This document shows positions 1 through 7,554 of a stretch of 21,045 nucleotides of DNA, one piece after another; position 1 is the first letter of the stretch, and each line of letters opens with the position of its first letter. The stretch is from Rikenellaceae bacterium. Lineage in GTDB: Bacteria > Bacteroidota > Bacteroidia > Bacteroidales > UBA932. The notes under the pieces were generated by a model. The model made no database searches and was not told where the DNA came from. It saw nothing but the letters and a program-made list of their open reading frames with translations. The stretch lies in NCBI GenBank assembly GCA_003513895.1, contig DOSU01000109.1, positions 13,698 through 34,742 on the forward strand, given 5' to 3'. Both the position numbers and the translations under genes were made by a program.

Positions 1-814
1 AACTCTCAATTCTTGCAGAAATTGATTCGGCAGCAGGATAGTTGCCGGAAATTCGGGATGCTATAGAAATCATTTCTTTGAGACTCTGTACAATAGAAAT
101 GTCAGTGGGATTCAAGAGAGAAGACATATTGTATAGGGACGCTTTAATCTCTTCGGCGTTGCTAAGTAACCGAAACTCCCCTTCAATCTCTTCAAGTTCT
201 CCTGGACAAAGATTAGCCTCTTTGAGCTGATTGTACTGGAAGCTGTTATAATCCAGTTCTGCCTCCTCCTTAGCAATTCTCTCCTTAAGCTCCTGATGTT
301 TTTTATTCAGGTGTATAAGTTCTTCAAATTCGGTTTTGTAATTTTCCAGCAGGTTTTTATTCAATGCAAAAGAGTCAAGAACCATAAGCTGAAAATTACT
401 GTCTCCAAGCAGCAGTTGCTGATGCTGAGCATGAATATCCACAAGCCTGTCCGATAATTCTTTGAGAAATTGAAGAGACACAGGCTGGTCATTCACGAAA
501 TTTCTGGATTTGCCCGAAGGTGTAATTACCCTCCTAAGCGTAATGTCCTCTACAAAATCTATTGCTTCGTTGTTGAATAGTTTAACGACATTACTCTCTT
601 TGGTTATACCAAAACAAGCCTCAACTACGCAATTTTTTTCTGAATTTTTCAGTACTCCCGGATCTGCGCGGTTACCAAGTAAAAGTGATAATGCACCAAG
701 AAGAATTGTTTTTCCTGCGCCGGTCTCTCCTGTTATAATGATAAGTCCCTCCGGGAACTCGATTTCGAGATTCTCGATGAGAGCATAATTGGAAATTGTC
801 AGGCTTTTAAGCAT
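1..814 (-). CDS. recN: DNA repair protein RecN, N-terminal 271 residues (cut by window edge)
   Basis: SMC-like ATPase that acts early in recombinational repair of double-strand breaks by bridging DNA ends. The minus-strand frame is open from the ATG at 814-812 to the window edge. The protein begins MLKSLTISNYALIENLEIEF, then has the Walker A motif GETGAGKT (about residues 29-36), a VVEACFGI segment, LRRVITPSGKSRNF, and the RecN-typical LVDIHAQH (about 130-137; family usual is DIHGQH). After that comes charged sequence expected of the coiled-coil arm. The C-terminal half with Walker B and the signature motif lies outside the window. Its start codon sits inside the 3' end of coaBC (16-base overlap), so it is probably translated by coupling, as last gene seen of the trxB-bamD-rpoZ-coaBC run. 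Family assignment is very secure. Confidence 0.95.
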   Translation of the reverse strand, partial: MLKSLTISNYALIENLEIEFPEGLIIITGETGAGKTILLGALSLLLGNRADPGVLKNSEKNCVVEACFGITKESNVVKLFNNEAIDFVEDITLRRVITPSGKSRNFVNDQPVSLQFLKELSDRLVDIHAQHQQLLLGDSNFQLMVLDSFALNKNLLENYKTEFEELIHLNKKHQELKERIAKEEAELDYNSFQYNQLKEANLCPGELEEIEGEFRLLSNAEEIKASLYNMSSLLNPTDISIVQSLKEMISIASRISGNYPAAESISARIES

Positions 815-2013
815 ACCAGCAAGTTTTCAATGTAATCGGCGATGTCACGGGCGACCAGCTCCTTGCTTTTAAGCGGGTAGTGAGTAATTTCTCCTCCTTT
901 TGCAATTATGGAGATTTTATTGGTATCTACTCCAAATCCTGCACCGCTGTCGTTAAGCGAGTTGAGTACAATAGCATCGAGCCCCTTCTTCTTAAGTTTG
1001 CTCTCTGCATTGGATGCTTCATTATTCGTTTCAAGTGCAAAACCAATTAAAAGAGAACCTTTTCTCTTGTGTTTGCCAATTTCGGCAGAGATATCTTTTG
1101 TTGGTTTGAGTTCAATATTATAGTTTACCTTCTCTCGCTTGATTTTAGTTTTGTGAGCAAGTACAGGAGTGAAATCGGCAACAGCTGCACTTAGAATTGT
1201 TATGTCTGCTCCCTCTTCGTAACATTCAAGAGTTTTTTTGTACATCTCCTCCGCTGTTGTCACATGCTCTACCTTTATTCCGGGATTGTTCAACAGAATG
1301 TTCACAGGCCCGCTTACAAGCGTTACTTGCGCTCCTCTTCCGGCAAATTCAGCGGCTATTGCATATCCCATTTTCCCGGTAGAATGGTTTGAAATAAACC
1401 TTACAGGGTCTATAGCTTCCCGTGTAGGTCCAGCATTTATCAGAACTTTTTTGCCTTTAAGGCTCTCTTTGCTGCCGAACAACTCTTCGAGGAAAAGAAC
1501 AATTTCATCAGGTTCGGCCATTCTGCCTTTTCCCTCAAGTCCGCTTGCCAGTTCTCCGGCATTTGGATCAATTATTTCAACTCCGCAACGGGCAAGTGTA
1601 TCAATATTTTTTTGAGTTGCAATATGGAGAAACATATCAACATCCATCGCCGGAGCAACAACTACCGGGCATCTTACCGAGAGATATGTAGTAAGTAGAA
1701 GATTGTCGGCCACTCCTGAAGCCATTTTTGCAATTGTATTGGCAGAAGCCGGAGCAATAAGATATGCGTCTGCCCATATTCCCAAACTTATATGGCTATT
1801 CCAGTCACCATTTTCGGGGTTGTAAAACTCAACAAGTATAGGATTTTTTGAAAGGGTGGCCATTGTAAGAGGAGTAATGAACTGTTTTGCCATTTCAGTC
1901 ATAATCACTCTCACTTCCGCTCCTTGCTTAACTAAAGCACGTACTAACAGGGCTGCCTTGTAGGCGGCTATGCTGCCTGTAATACCCAGTAGTATGTGCT
2001 TCCCTTTTAGCAT
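799..2013 (-). CDS. coaBC: Bifunctional phosphopantothenoylcysteine decarboxylase / phosphopantothenate-cysteine ligase
   Basis: Catalyses two consecutive steps of coenzyme A synthesis: CTP-dependent joining of cysteine to 4'-phosphopantothenate (CoaB), then FMN-dependent decarboxylation to 4'-phosphopantetheine (CoaC). At 404 residues it has the usual full length. CoaC half (about 1-180): LLGITGSIAAYKA at 8-20, catalytic His74 (NSHISL), FMN-site PASANT 88-93, then PAMD 121-124 and GELASGLEGKGRM 153-165. CoaB half (about 185-404): INAGPTREAIDPVRFISNHS 192-211, SAAVADF 275-281, KIK 290-292. Two of the three classical CoaC active-site residues differ: E. coli Asn125 is Asp124 here and Cys158 is Ser157 (see findings). 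The start shares one base with the rpoZ stop (TAATG), and recN begins within its last codons, so the three genes are likely translationally coupled. Confidence 0.95.
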   Translation of the reverse strand: MLKGKHILLGITGSIAAYKAALLVRALVKQGAEVRVIMTEMAKQFITPLTMATLSKNPILVEFYNPENGDWNSHISLGIWADAYLIAPASANTIAKMASGVADNLLLTTYLSVRCPVVVAPAMDVDMFLHIATQKNIDTLARCGVEIIDPNAGELASGLEGKGRMAEPDEIVLFLEELFGSKESLKGKKVLINAGPTREAIDPVRFISNHSTGKMGYAIAAEFAGRGAQVTLVSGPVNILLNNPGIKVEHVTTAEEMYKKTLECYEEGADITILSAAVADFTPVLAHKTKIKREKVNYNIELKPTKDISAEIGKHKRKGSLLIGFALETNNEASNAESKLKKKGLDAIVLNSLNDSGAGFGVDTNKISIIAKGGEITHYPLKSKELVARDIADYIENLLVCLKA

Positions 2014-2327
2014 TACTCCTCTATTTTTCTGTAATGAATTTTATTTTCTTCAAATTCATTGATAGCTATAAGATTTGCTTTGGGAAGTTTCTCGTAATAG
2101 CGGGAAATTTCAATTTGTTCTCTGTTTTCAAAGGTTTCTTCAAGAGTATCGGCATAGTTAGAGAACTCTTCCAGTTTTTGACTGAGTTCAATCTTCATCT
2201 CGGCAGAAATTTGATTTGCTCTTTTGGCAATAATCATAACAGACTCATAAATGTTGCCTGTTGGTGCGGCAAGCTTAGACAGGTCTCTTGTTATGGTGTT
2301 GTTTGGTACGTTTTTTTTGATTTCCAT
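2013..2327 (-). CDS. rpoZ: Bacteroidota-type RNA polymerase omega subunit
   Basis: Small subunit that helps assemble and stabilise RNA polymerase by embracing the C-terminal tail of beta-prime. The protein is 104 residues. The recognisable core is GNIYESVMIIAKRANQIS (about residues 23-40), which matches the omega pattern N-x-Y-x-x-V-x-I-x-A-x-R-A-x-Q-I; the rest is highly charged and poorly conserved relative to E. coli. Position supports the call: an omega-like ORF between bamD and coaBC recurs in Bacteroidota genomes (recollection, not searched). It starts 5 bases after the bamD stop and ends in a TAATG overlap with coaBC. Without the context the similarity would be modest, hence less than full confidence. 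Confidence 0.8.
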   Translation of the reverse strand: MEIKKNVPNNTITRDLSKLAAPTGNIYESVMIIAKRANQISAEMKIELSQKLEEFSNYADTLEETFENREQIEISRYYEKLPKANLIAINEFEENKIHYRKIEE

Positions 2328-2332
2328 ATCTG

Positions 2333-3127
2333 TTATTTATTTATTATCGTTTGTGCGTGTTCGAACATTCCTGCAATTGATTTCTTGTATTTAGAATCAG
2401 GAAATTCGCTAATGAAGTTGTAGTATTCATCGACAAAAGCAACATAACGCTCTTTTTGTTTTGCTTTGACGCTTTGATCGGCATATTTGTAATGAGAAAT
2501 CACCAGCTGATACATTATGTCCTCCCTGTATCTGTTGTCCGGATTCTCCTTGATAGCATTTTTAAGAGCAAATGTTGCAGCCTTGTAATCTTCTATGGTA
2601 ACATAAATTTTTGCTGCTTCATAACTTTTCTTGTCCAGTCTTTCCTGCAAATCCACGAGCATGTCTTTACACCTAACAAGATATTTCGAATTAGGATACT
2701 CATACAGGAATTCGCTCACCGAAGACATTGCCTTGTAAGAAGGAAGCTGGTCAAGCTCATAACGGTATGTCGATTCATAAAGGCACTCCAGTCTGAGGTA
2801 TCTTGCCTCTTCGGTAAAAGGGCTGCGCGGAAATACCTTGGTAAACTGATCAAAATTTGCTTCGGCAGCCATAAGATCCCCAAAACGGTAGTTGCTCAGG
2901 CCAAAGTAAAATTGAACAGTGTCGTCTCTCTCAGTTCCCTTTGTAGCCAAAAGGATTTGTTCAAAAAGATCTGCCGCTTTTTTATACTTCTTTTCTTCGA
3001 AATATTTAAAAGCTCCGTTGTACTTAACATCTACATCTGCACTTCTCACAAGTAACTCGTATTTTGAAACACACGATGTCAAAAAGAATCCAATCAGGAC
3101 TACCACTAAAAGTTTTACAATTCTCAT
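2333..3127 (-). CDS. bamD: Outer-membrane assembly lipoprotein BamD
   Basis: Lipoprotein of the BAM complex that receives unfolded beta-barrel proteins and works with BamA at the inner face of the outer membrane. The 264-residue protein starts with a short basic stretch, a hydrophobic core and the lipobox LTSC, with lipidated Cys19. The mature part is helical and TPR-like, with typical repeat residues: YNGAFKYFEEKKYKKAADLF (about 36-55), YFGLSNYRFGDLMAAEANF, FPRSPFTEEA and YKAATFALKNAIKENPDNRY. The length fits the family (E. coli 245). Start and trxB stop overlap as ATGA (4 bases), and rpoZ follows after 5 bases. The partner bamA lies on the other strand in this window at 14326-16833. Confidence 0.92.
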   Translation of the reverse strand: MRIVKLLVVVLIGFFLTSCVSKYELLVRSADVDVKYNGAFKYFEEKKYKKAADLFEQILLATKGTERDDTVQFYFGLSNYRFGDLMAAEANFDQFTKVFPRSPFTEEARYLRLECLYESTYRYELDQLPSYKAMSSVSEFLYEYPNSKYLVRCKDMLVDLQERLDKKSYEAAKIYVTIEDYKAATFALKNAIKENPDNRYREDIMYQLVISHYKYADQSVKAKQKERYVAFVDEYYNFISEFPDSKYKKSIAGMFEHAQTIINK

Positions 3128-4071
3128 TTTAAATTCAATTTGTTGTCTGAGAGAAAACGCTCGGCATCAAGAGCCGCCATACAACCTGAACCGGCAGCAG
3201 TTATTGCCTGGCGATAATTGGGATCTTGTACGTCGCCACATGCAAAAACTCCCGGAACATTTGTCTTGCTGCTTTTGCCTTCGGTAATTATATAACCCTC
3301 TTCATTTGTCTTTACCCATTGTGAGAAAAGCTCAGAATTGGGATGGTGACCAATTGCCAGGAAAAAGCCGTGAATGTCAATTTTTTTCTCTGTTCCGTTC
3401 TTATGAGCAAGAATCGCACCATTCACACCGCCTAATGGAGTTCCAACAATCTCTTTTGTGTTGTAGTTCCACAAAATCTCGATGTTTGGCGAGTTCTTTA
3501 CCCTGTCCTGCATAGTTTTTGAGGCTCTCAGGACATCCCGGCGTACAATCATATAAACCTTATTGCATAACCCTGCGAGGTATGAAGCCTCTTCACATGC
3601 TGTATCTCCTCCGCCAACAACTGCAACATCTTTTCCCTTATAGAAAAATCCGTCACATGTTGCGCATGCAGATACTCCCTGTCCTCTGAACTTCTCTTCT
3701 GATTCCATCCCAAGATACTTAGCAGTTGCTCCTGTAGATATAATCACAGTTTCTGCAATTATCTCCCTTTCGTCGTCTACTATAATTTTATATGGTCTTT
3801 CGGAAAAGTCAGCTTTGCTTACGATTCCAAAACGCACATCTGTTCCGAAGCGAATGGCCTGGTTCTTCAAATCTTCCATCATCTCCGGCCCTGAAACCCC
3901 ATTGGGGTAGCCCGGAAAGTTGTCAATTTCTGTAGTTGTAGTAAGCTGGCCTCCCGGCTGGATTCCCTCGTAAAGAACAGGGTTTAAATTTGCCCGCGAG
4001 GCATATATTGCTGCAGTGTAGCCGGCAGGCCCACTGCCAATTATTAGACACTTAATATTTTCCGATCCCAT
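3124..4071 (-). CDS. trxB: Thioredoxin reductase
   Basis: FAD enzyme that reduces thioredoxin with NADPH in the cytoplasm. It has 315 residues, the normal size of the low-molecular-weight type. FAD-binding motif GSGPAGYTAAIYASRA lies at 12-27, and PGGQL at 39-43. The redox pair CATC is at Cys136/Cys139 followed by DGFFY. The NADPH-binding motif GGGDTACEEA is at 153-162, with the 2'-phosphate-binding VRRDVLRA at 176-183, which argues for NADPH over NADH. The C-terminal FAD signature GVFACGDV is at 274-281, then RQAITAAGSGCMAA. It lies 20 bases after the Gate-protein stop and overlaps bamD by ATGA. A TACCTTTG box on the minus strand at 4100-4107 lies inside the end of the upstream gene and could be a weak promoter, but no -33 element is evident. 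Confidence 0.95.
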   Translation of the reverse strand: MGSENIKCLIIGSGPAGYTAAIYASRANLNPVLYEGIQPGGQLTTTTEIDNFPGYPNGVSGPEMMEDLKNQAIRFGTDVRFGIVSKADFSERPYKIIVDDEREIIAETVIISTGATAKYLGMESEEKFRGQGVSACATCDGFFYKGKDVAVVGGGDTACEEASYLAGLCNKVYMIVRRDVLRASKTMQDRVKNSPNIEILWNYNTKEIVGTPLGGVNGAILAHKNGTEKKIDIHGFFLAIGHHPNSELFSQWVKTNEEGYIITEGKSSKTNVPGVFACGDVQDPNYRQAITAAGSGCMAALDAERFLSDNKLNLK

Positions 4072-4091
4072 TTTGCAATTTTATACTATTT

Positions 4092-5036
4092 TCAACCCAC
4101 AAAGGTAGATAATTTTTTTCGTATTGCCATCTCGAGTCTAAACTCCCATACAATTATAAATGAGAATGCCCATCTTGAAAAGAGCAGCCATAAAGTAAGC
4201 CCCCCTATAGAGCTTAGAAGCATTACATCTTCGAGGTTACTGTGTGAAATTCCAATATGATGATTCAGGAGATCGACATCTTCCTTTGTTATCTTTCCGG
4301 ATTCTGTTTCGTCTATCATTACTGCTGCTCCATATGCAAGTCCCAGGGTGTTTGCAACTATCCACAGAAACGATGTTTTTGCAGGCAGGCCAAAAACAGC
4401 AAGAATTGGCCTCATAAACTTTGAAAGCCAGCGAATAACTCCAAACTCGGCAAGAAGTTTTTGCAGGATTGAAAGTGCAAAAATGAGGACAGTCATCAAT
4501 ACTACCAGTTTTAAAGTCTTAAAAAACCAAACCTGCAGCATTGCCCACAGGGTGGGGTCGGTTGCCGCAACATTTATTTCCACGGTATTTCCTCCGCCCG
4601 GCATAATAAGGTTCAATATAAAACCAAGAACAAATGCACTCAGAGTTCTTATTATAGCCATTCTCAAAGCCGAAGATCCTGTCTTTTTCTGAACAGCTGT
4701 CTCAGTAATCATGTTATGGGAACATAGAATCATTACAGAGAGTATCGTTATGGTGCGCACATCCAAATCAAGAGTGGCCATAACACCAATCGCAGCATAT
4801 ACGTTCACAAAATAGCCGGTAACATATGCAAGGGCAGCCTCTCCGGGAAGTCCAAGCAAATTGAACAATGGATTGAGAAGTTTAGAAACCCATGGCAAGA
4901 TTTTAAAGTATTCAAGAAACTGAACGCCCAAAGTTACCAGTACTGTTATACGAACAAGCCAAAGACACGTTTTAAGTGTCTTTGGCAGGATCTCTTTTAC
5001 AGAGCTGATAGTTCTATATATTGCAGATTTATCCAT
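4092..5036 (-). CDS. Membrane protein with two nucleoside-recognition (Gate) repeats
   Basis: Integral membrane protein of 314 residues, probably a fusion of two SpmA/SpmB-like nucleoside-recognition (Gate) halves. Hydrophobic segments lie at about 24-43, 66-88, 95-110, 127-147, 168-190, 222-240 and 272-298. The two halves can be aligned: each has an (L/F)GLP entry (62-64 and 216-218), a long helix, then a polar SH motif, SHNMITET (106-113) and SHSNLEDV (264-271). Known Gate proteins include spore maturation proteins SpmA/SpmB and nucleoside transporters, but the substrate of this stand-alone type is unknown to me. It has its own likely promoter box just upstream and lies between rubrerythrin and trxB, both on the same strand. 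The fold family is fairly sure; the transported molecule, if any, is not. Confidence 0.8.
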   Translation of the reverse strand: MDKSAIYRTISSVKEILPKTLKTCLWLVRITVLVTLGVQFLEYFKILPWVSKLLNPLFNLLGLPGEAALAYVTGYFVNVYAAIGVMATLDLDVRTITILSVMILCSHNMITETAVQKKTGSSALRMAIIRTLSAFVLGFILNLIMPGGGNTVEINVAATDPTLWAMLQVWFFKTLKLVVLMTVLIFALSILQKLLAEFGVIRWLSKFMRPILAVFGLPAKTSFLWIVANTLGLAYGAAVMIDETESGKITKEDVDLLNHHIGISHSNLEDVMLLSSIGGLTLWLLFSRWAFSFIIVWEFRLEMAIRKKLSTFVG

Positions 5037-5050
5037 TTTTAAATAAACCG

Positions 5051-5058
5051 CAAATATA
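5051..5058 (-). promoter_or_regulatory. Bacteroidota -7 box before the Gate-protein gene
   Basis: TATATTTG on the minus strand matches TAnnTTTG exactly and lies 14 bases before the ATG at 5036, giving a predicted leader of only about 10 nt. No clear TTG appears about 20 bases further upstream, so this is a -7-only call. Confidence 0.5.
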
Positions 5059-5073
5059 GGTTAAAAATCACTC

Positions 5074-5652
5074 CTAATAATTATTTTTCTTAGGTTCAAA
5101 ATGTGCTTTGGGATGATTGCATGCAGGGCAGTTTTCCAGGGCTTTCTTTCCTTTGTGTACGAAACCGCAGTTGCGGCATTGCCATTCAATCTCTTCATCT
5201 CTTTCAAAAACTTTTTCTGCTTCAACCCTGGCAAGAAGAGTTCTGTAGCGGGCTTCGTGTTCGGCTTCTACCTTTGCAATCATTTTGAATGCAGTTGCAA
5301 CCTTGGGAAATCCTTCCTGCATTGCAATTTCGGCGAAAGTAGGATAAAGTTCCGACCACTCTTCGTTCTCACCGGCAGCGGCAGCAGCCAGATTGTCTTT
5401 TGTTGTACCAACAGTGCCTGCAGGATATGAGGCTGTTATTTCTACCATTCCGCCCTCAAGAAAACTAAAGAACCTTTTTGCATGTTCTTTTTCTTGTTCG
5501 GCAGTCTCTGCAAATACTGCTGAAATATGTTCGAAACCCTCTTTTTTTGCTGCACTTGCAAAATATACATATCTGCTTCTGGCCTGGGATTCGCCTGCAA
5601 ATGCCTTTAGCAGGTTTTGCTCAGTTTTTGTTCCTTTAATACTTTTTTCCAT
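5074..5652 (-). CDS. rbr: Rubrerythrin
   Basis: Non-haem di-iron peroxidase that reduces hydrogen peroxide with electrons from NAD(P)H via rubredoxin-type partners; a main oxidative-stress enzyme of anaerobes. The 192-residue protein has both classical parts. The ferritin-like four-helix domain carries expected iron ligands at Glu21 (GES), Glu54 and His57 (EKEH), Glu95 and Glu98 (GENEE), and Glu129 with His132 (EAEH). The C-terminal rubredoxin-like domain has the pairs CRNC (Cys159/162) and CPAC (Cys175/178) for one Fe(SCys)4 site. Nothing is missing, so it should be active. It is transcribed divergently from the peptidase at 5767 from its own predicted promoter. The stop is 37 bases before the Gate-protein start. 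Confidence 0.97.
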   Translation of the reverse strand: MEKSIKGTKTEQNLLKAFAGESQARSRYVYFASAAKKEGFEHISAVFAETAEQEKEHAKRFFSFLEGGMVEITASYPAGTVGTTKDNLAAAAAGENEEWSELYPTFAEIAMQEGFPKVATAFKMIAKVEAEHEARYRTLLARVEAEKVFERDEEIEWQCRNCGFVHKGKKALENCPACNHPKAHFEPKKNNY

Positions 5653-5683
5653 AATTGATTCTTATTGTATTAATATAGTCTTA

Positions 5684-5714
5684 CAAATTTAATAAAAAAT
5701 TACATTTGATGCAA
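5684..5714 (-). promoter_or_regulatory. Predicted rubrerythrin promoter (TTG / TAAATTTG)
   Basis: On the minus strand TAAATTTG (5684-5691) matches the -7 consensus TAnnTTTG, and TTG (5712-5714) lies 20 bases further upstream, a normal -33 spacing for this phylum. Transcription would start near 5680, about 28 bases before the rbr ATG at 5652. The -33 element lies between the two elements of the opposing promoter. Confidence 0.6.
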
Positions 5715-5733
5715 TCCCAATTTGCTATATTTG
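5705..5733 (+). promoter_or_regulatory. Predicted promoter of the aminopeptidase gene (TTTG / TATATTTG)
   Basis: TTTG at 5705-5708 and TATATTTG at 5726-5733, separated by 17 bases, match the Bacteroidota promoter pattern with a spacer at the short end. Transcription would start about 5738, leaving a leader near 29 nt before the ATG at 5767. The rest of the 5653-5766 gap is AT-rich with no other feature that I can recognise. Confidence 0.6.
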
Positions 5734-5766
5734 TAATGGTAACAGACGATTTAAGAACTATAAGAT

Positions 5767-7554
5767 ATGCAAAATTTAAAGCTGGAAAAATTAAGACAAT
5801 ATATGAAGGAAGCAGCCCTATCTGCATTTATAATTCCTTCAAACGACCCTCATTTTGGAGAGTATATTCAGGAGCATTTTATGTGCAGGGGATGGATTTC
5901 CGGATTCGACGGATCTGCAGGAACTGTTGTTGTAACTCTTAAAGATGCTGCCATCTGGACCGATTCAAGATATTTTATTCAGGCAGAAAATCAAATTGCG
6001 GGTTCCGGAATAGAGTTGAAAAAACTTAAAATGCCCGGGACAGAGAGCATGGAGATGTGGATTTCTTCACGGCTCGAGAAAAATCAGAGCATAGGCGTGG
6101 ACTCCTCTCTGTTTTCCTTCATGGAGTACAGTTCTCTCAAACAAGCACTCAATCTTTTCAAGATTCAACTTTGCAACGACCCTTTCGATATAATCTGGAA
6201 TGAAAGACCAAAACTTCGTTTCAACAAAATTTCATACATGAAGGAAGAGATTGCAGGGGAGAGTGTTGCATCGAAACACAAAAGATTTGTTGAGGCTATG
6301 AACATTAAGGAAAATTTCATCTATCTGATTTCATTATGTGACGACATTGCCTGGCTGTGCAATATCAGAGGGACCGACATCGAGTATAATCCTCTTGCCC
6401 TTTCATTTGCCGCTGTCACAAAGTCGAATACTCATCTGTTTGTAAACCTAAAGTTTCTTGACGAAAATACTTCGGAAAACCTTAAAAATGAGGGTGTCAT
6501 ATTTCATGATTACAAAGACTTTAACAGCTTTATTTCCGATTACCCTTTCGACGTTGTAAGAGTCGCACCTCCGGACAAGATTTCTATCCGAAATTATAAC
6601 AGTGCAGTAAAAGGAGGAGCGCATTTTATTGCCGATACAACAAGGGGAGGAGTAGTTGCGGGTCTCAAGTCAATAAAAAATGAAACTGAAATTGAGGGAT
6701 TTCGCAAAGCAATGATATTGGACGGGGTTGCCTGGGTTAAGCTATTGATGTATGTCGAAAAATCTCTGCATAAAGGAGACAAGTTTCTTACAGAAAAAAT
6801 GATTGCCCATAAATTTGCAGGAATAAGATTGGAATCACCCGATTACAGGGGAGAAAGCTTCAGCCCAATAGTAGCCTACGGAAAAAATGCAGCTCTTCCG
6901 CATTATGCGCCATCAGGAGAACCCGTTTATATAAAAAATGAAGGGTTTCTCCTTTTAGACACAGGTGGTCAGTACATATATGGAACAACCGATTCAACAA
7001 GAACAATTCCTCTGGGCTCTCTTACTCCCGGGCAAAAAATGGACTACTCGCTGGTATTAAAGGGTATGATTGCGCTTAGCCTGGCCAAATTTCCAAAAGG
7101 AACAAGAGGGTCTCAGCTCGATGTTCTAGCCCGTGGCCCAATTTGTTCTGTCGCAAAACTCTATTTACATGGAACTGGTCATGGGATAGGCCATCATTTG
7201 TGCGTTCATGAAGGTCCCCAGAGCATTAGAATGGAGGAGAATCCTGTTACTATTGAGCCTGGAATGGTAATCTCAAACGAACCAGCCATCTATGAAGAAG
7301 ACAACTATGGAATAAGAATTGAAAATACAATTCTGTGCAAAGAGTGGAAAGAAAACAAGTTCGGAAAATTTTACCAGTTCGAAACGCTCACCTTTATTCC
7401 TATAGATACAACTATTGTTGAGTCAAAGGTACTGAGCGGAGAGCAAATTGAATGGCTAAATTCATACAACTTTTCTGTTTGCGAAAAGCTTAATAAGTAC
7501 CTGAATGTTGAAGAACGGAATTGGTTAGCGTCCAAAACCACCCGACTCAATTGA
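5767..7554 (+). CDS. pepP: Xaa-Pro aminopeptidase, three-domain M24B family
   Basis: Cytosolic dinuclear metallopeptidase that removes an N-terminal residue preceding proline; important for recycling proline-containing peptides. The 595-residue protein has the long three-domain layout of eukaryote-like APP1, not the about 440-residue E. coli PepP. Two creatinase-N-like domains (about 1-150 and 155-295; WTDSRYFIQAE at 64-74) precede the pita-bread catalytic domain (about 305-530) and a short M24 C-terminal tail. Expected metal ligands are all present: Asp398 (LLLDTGG), Asp409 (TTDSTRT), His472 (GTGHGIGHH), Glu505 (ISNEP) and Glu519 (RIENT). Substrate-site His379 (LPHY) and His481 (VHEGP) are also seen. 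No signal peptide. Its last 30 bases overlap the 3' end of the opposite-strand LysM gene. Confidence 0.93.
   Translation: MQNLKLEKLRQYMKEAALSAFIIPSNDPHFGEYIQEHFMCRGWISGFDGSAGTVVVTLKDAAIWTDSRYFIQAENQIAGSGIELKKLKMPGTESMEMWISSRLEKNQSIGVDSSLFSFMEYSSLKQALNLFKIQLCNDPFDIIWNERPKLRFNKISYMKEEIAGESVASKHKRFVEAMNIKENFIYLISLCDDIAWLCNIRGTDIEYNPLALSFAAVTKSNTHLFVNLKFLDENTSENLKNEGVIFHDYKDFNSFISDYPFDVVRVAPPDKISIRNYNSAVKGGAHFIADTTRGGVVAGLKSIKNETEIEGFRKAMILDGVAWVKLLMYVEKSLHKGDKFLTEKMIAHKFAGIRLESPDYRGESFSPIVAYGKNAALPHYAPSGEPVYIKNEGFLLLDTGGQYIYGTTDSTRTIPLGSLTPGQKMDYSLVLKGMIALSLAKFPKGTRGSQLDVLARGPICSVAKLYLHGTGHGIGHHLCVHEGPQSIRMEENPVTIEPGMVISNEPAIYEEDNYGIRIENTILCKEWKENKFGKFYQFETLTFIPIDTTIVESKVLSGEQIEWLNSYNFSVCEKLNKYLNVEERNWLASKTTRLN

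Noticed and set aside
2034..2423. 129-codon plus-strand frame opposite rpoZ and the end of bamD
   Set aside because: Low-complexity, hydrophobic translation without family features; the minus strand codes for well-placed genes here.
2456..3055. 199-codon open frame on the plus strand opposite bamD
   Set aside because: The protein is Cys/Phe/Ile-rich with no recognisable domain and lies entirely antisense to a secure bamD gene; it has no promoter box. It is a frame shadow.
4100..4107. TACCTTTG box as a trxB promoter
   Set aside because: It matches the -7 pattern but lies in the coding end of the Gate gene without a -33 TTG, and the two genes are only 20 bases apart; kept only as a remark in the trxB entry.
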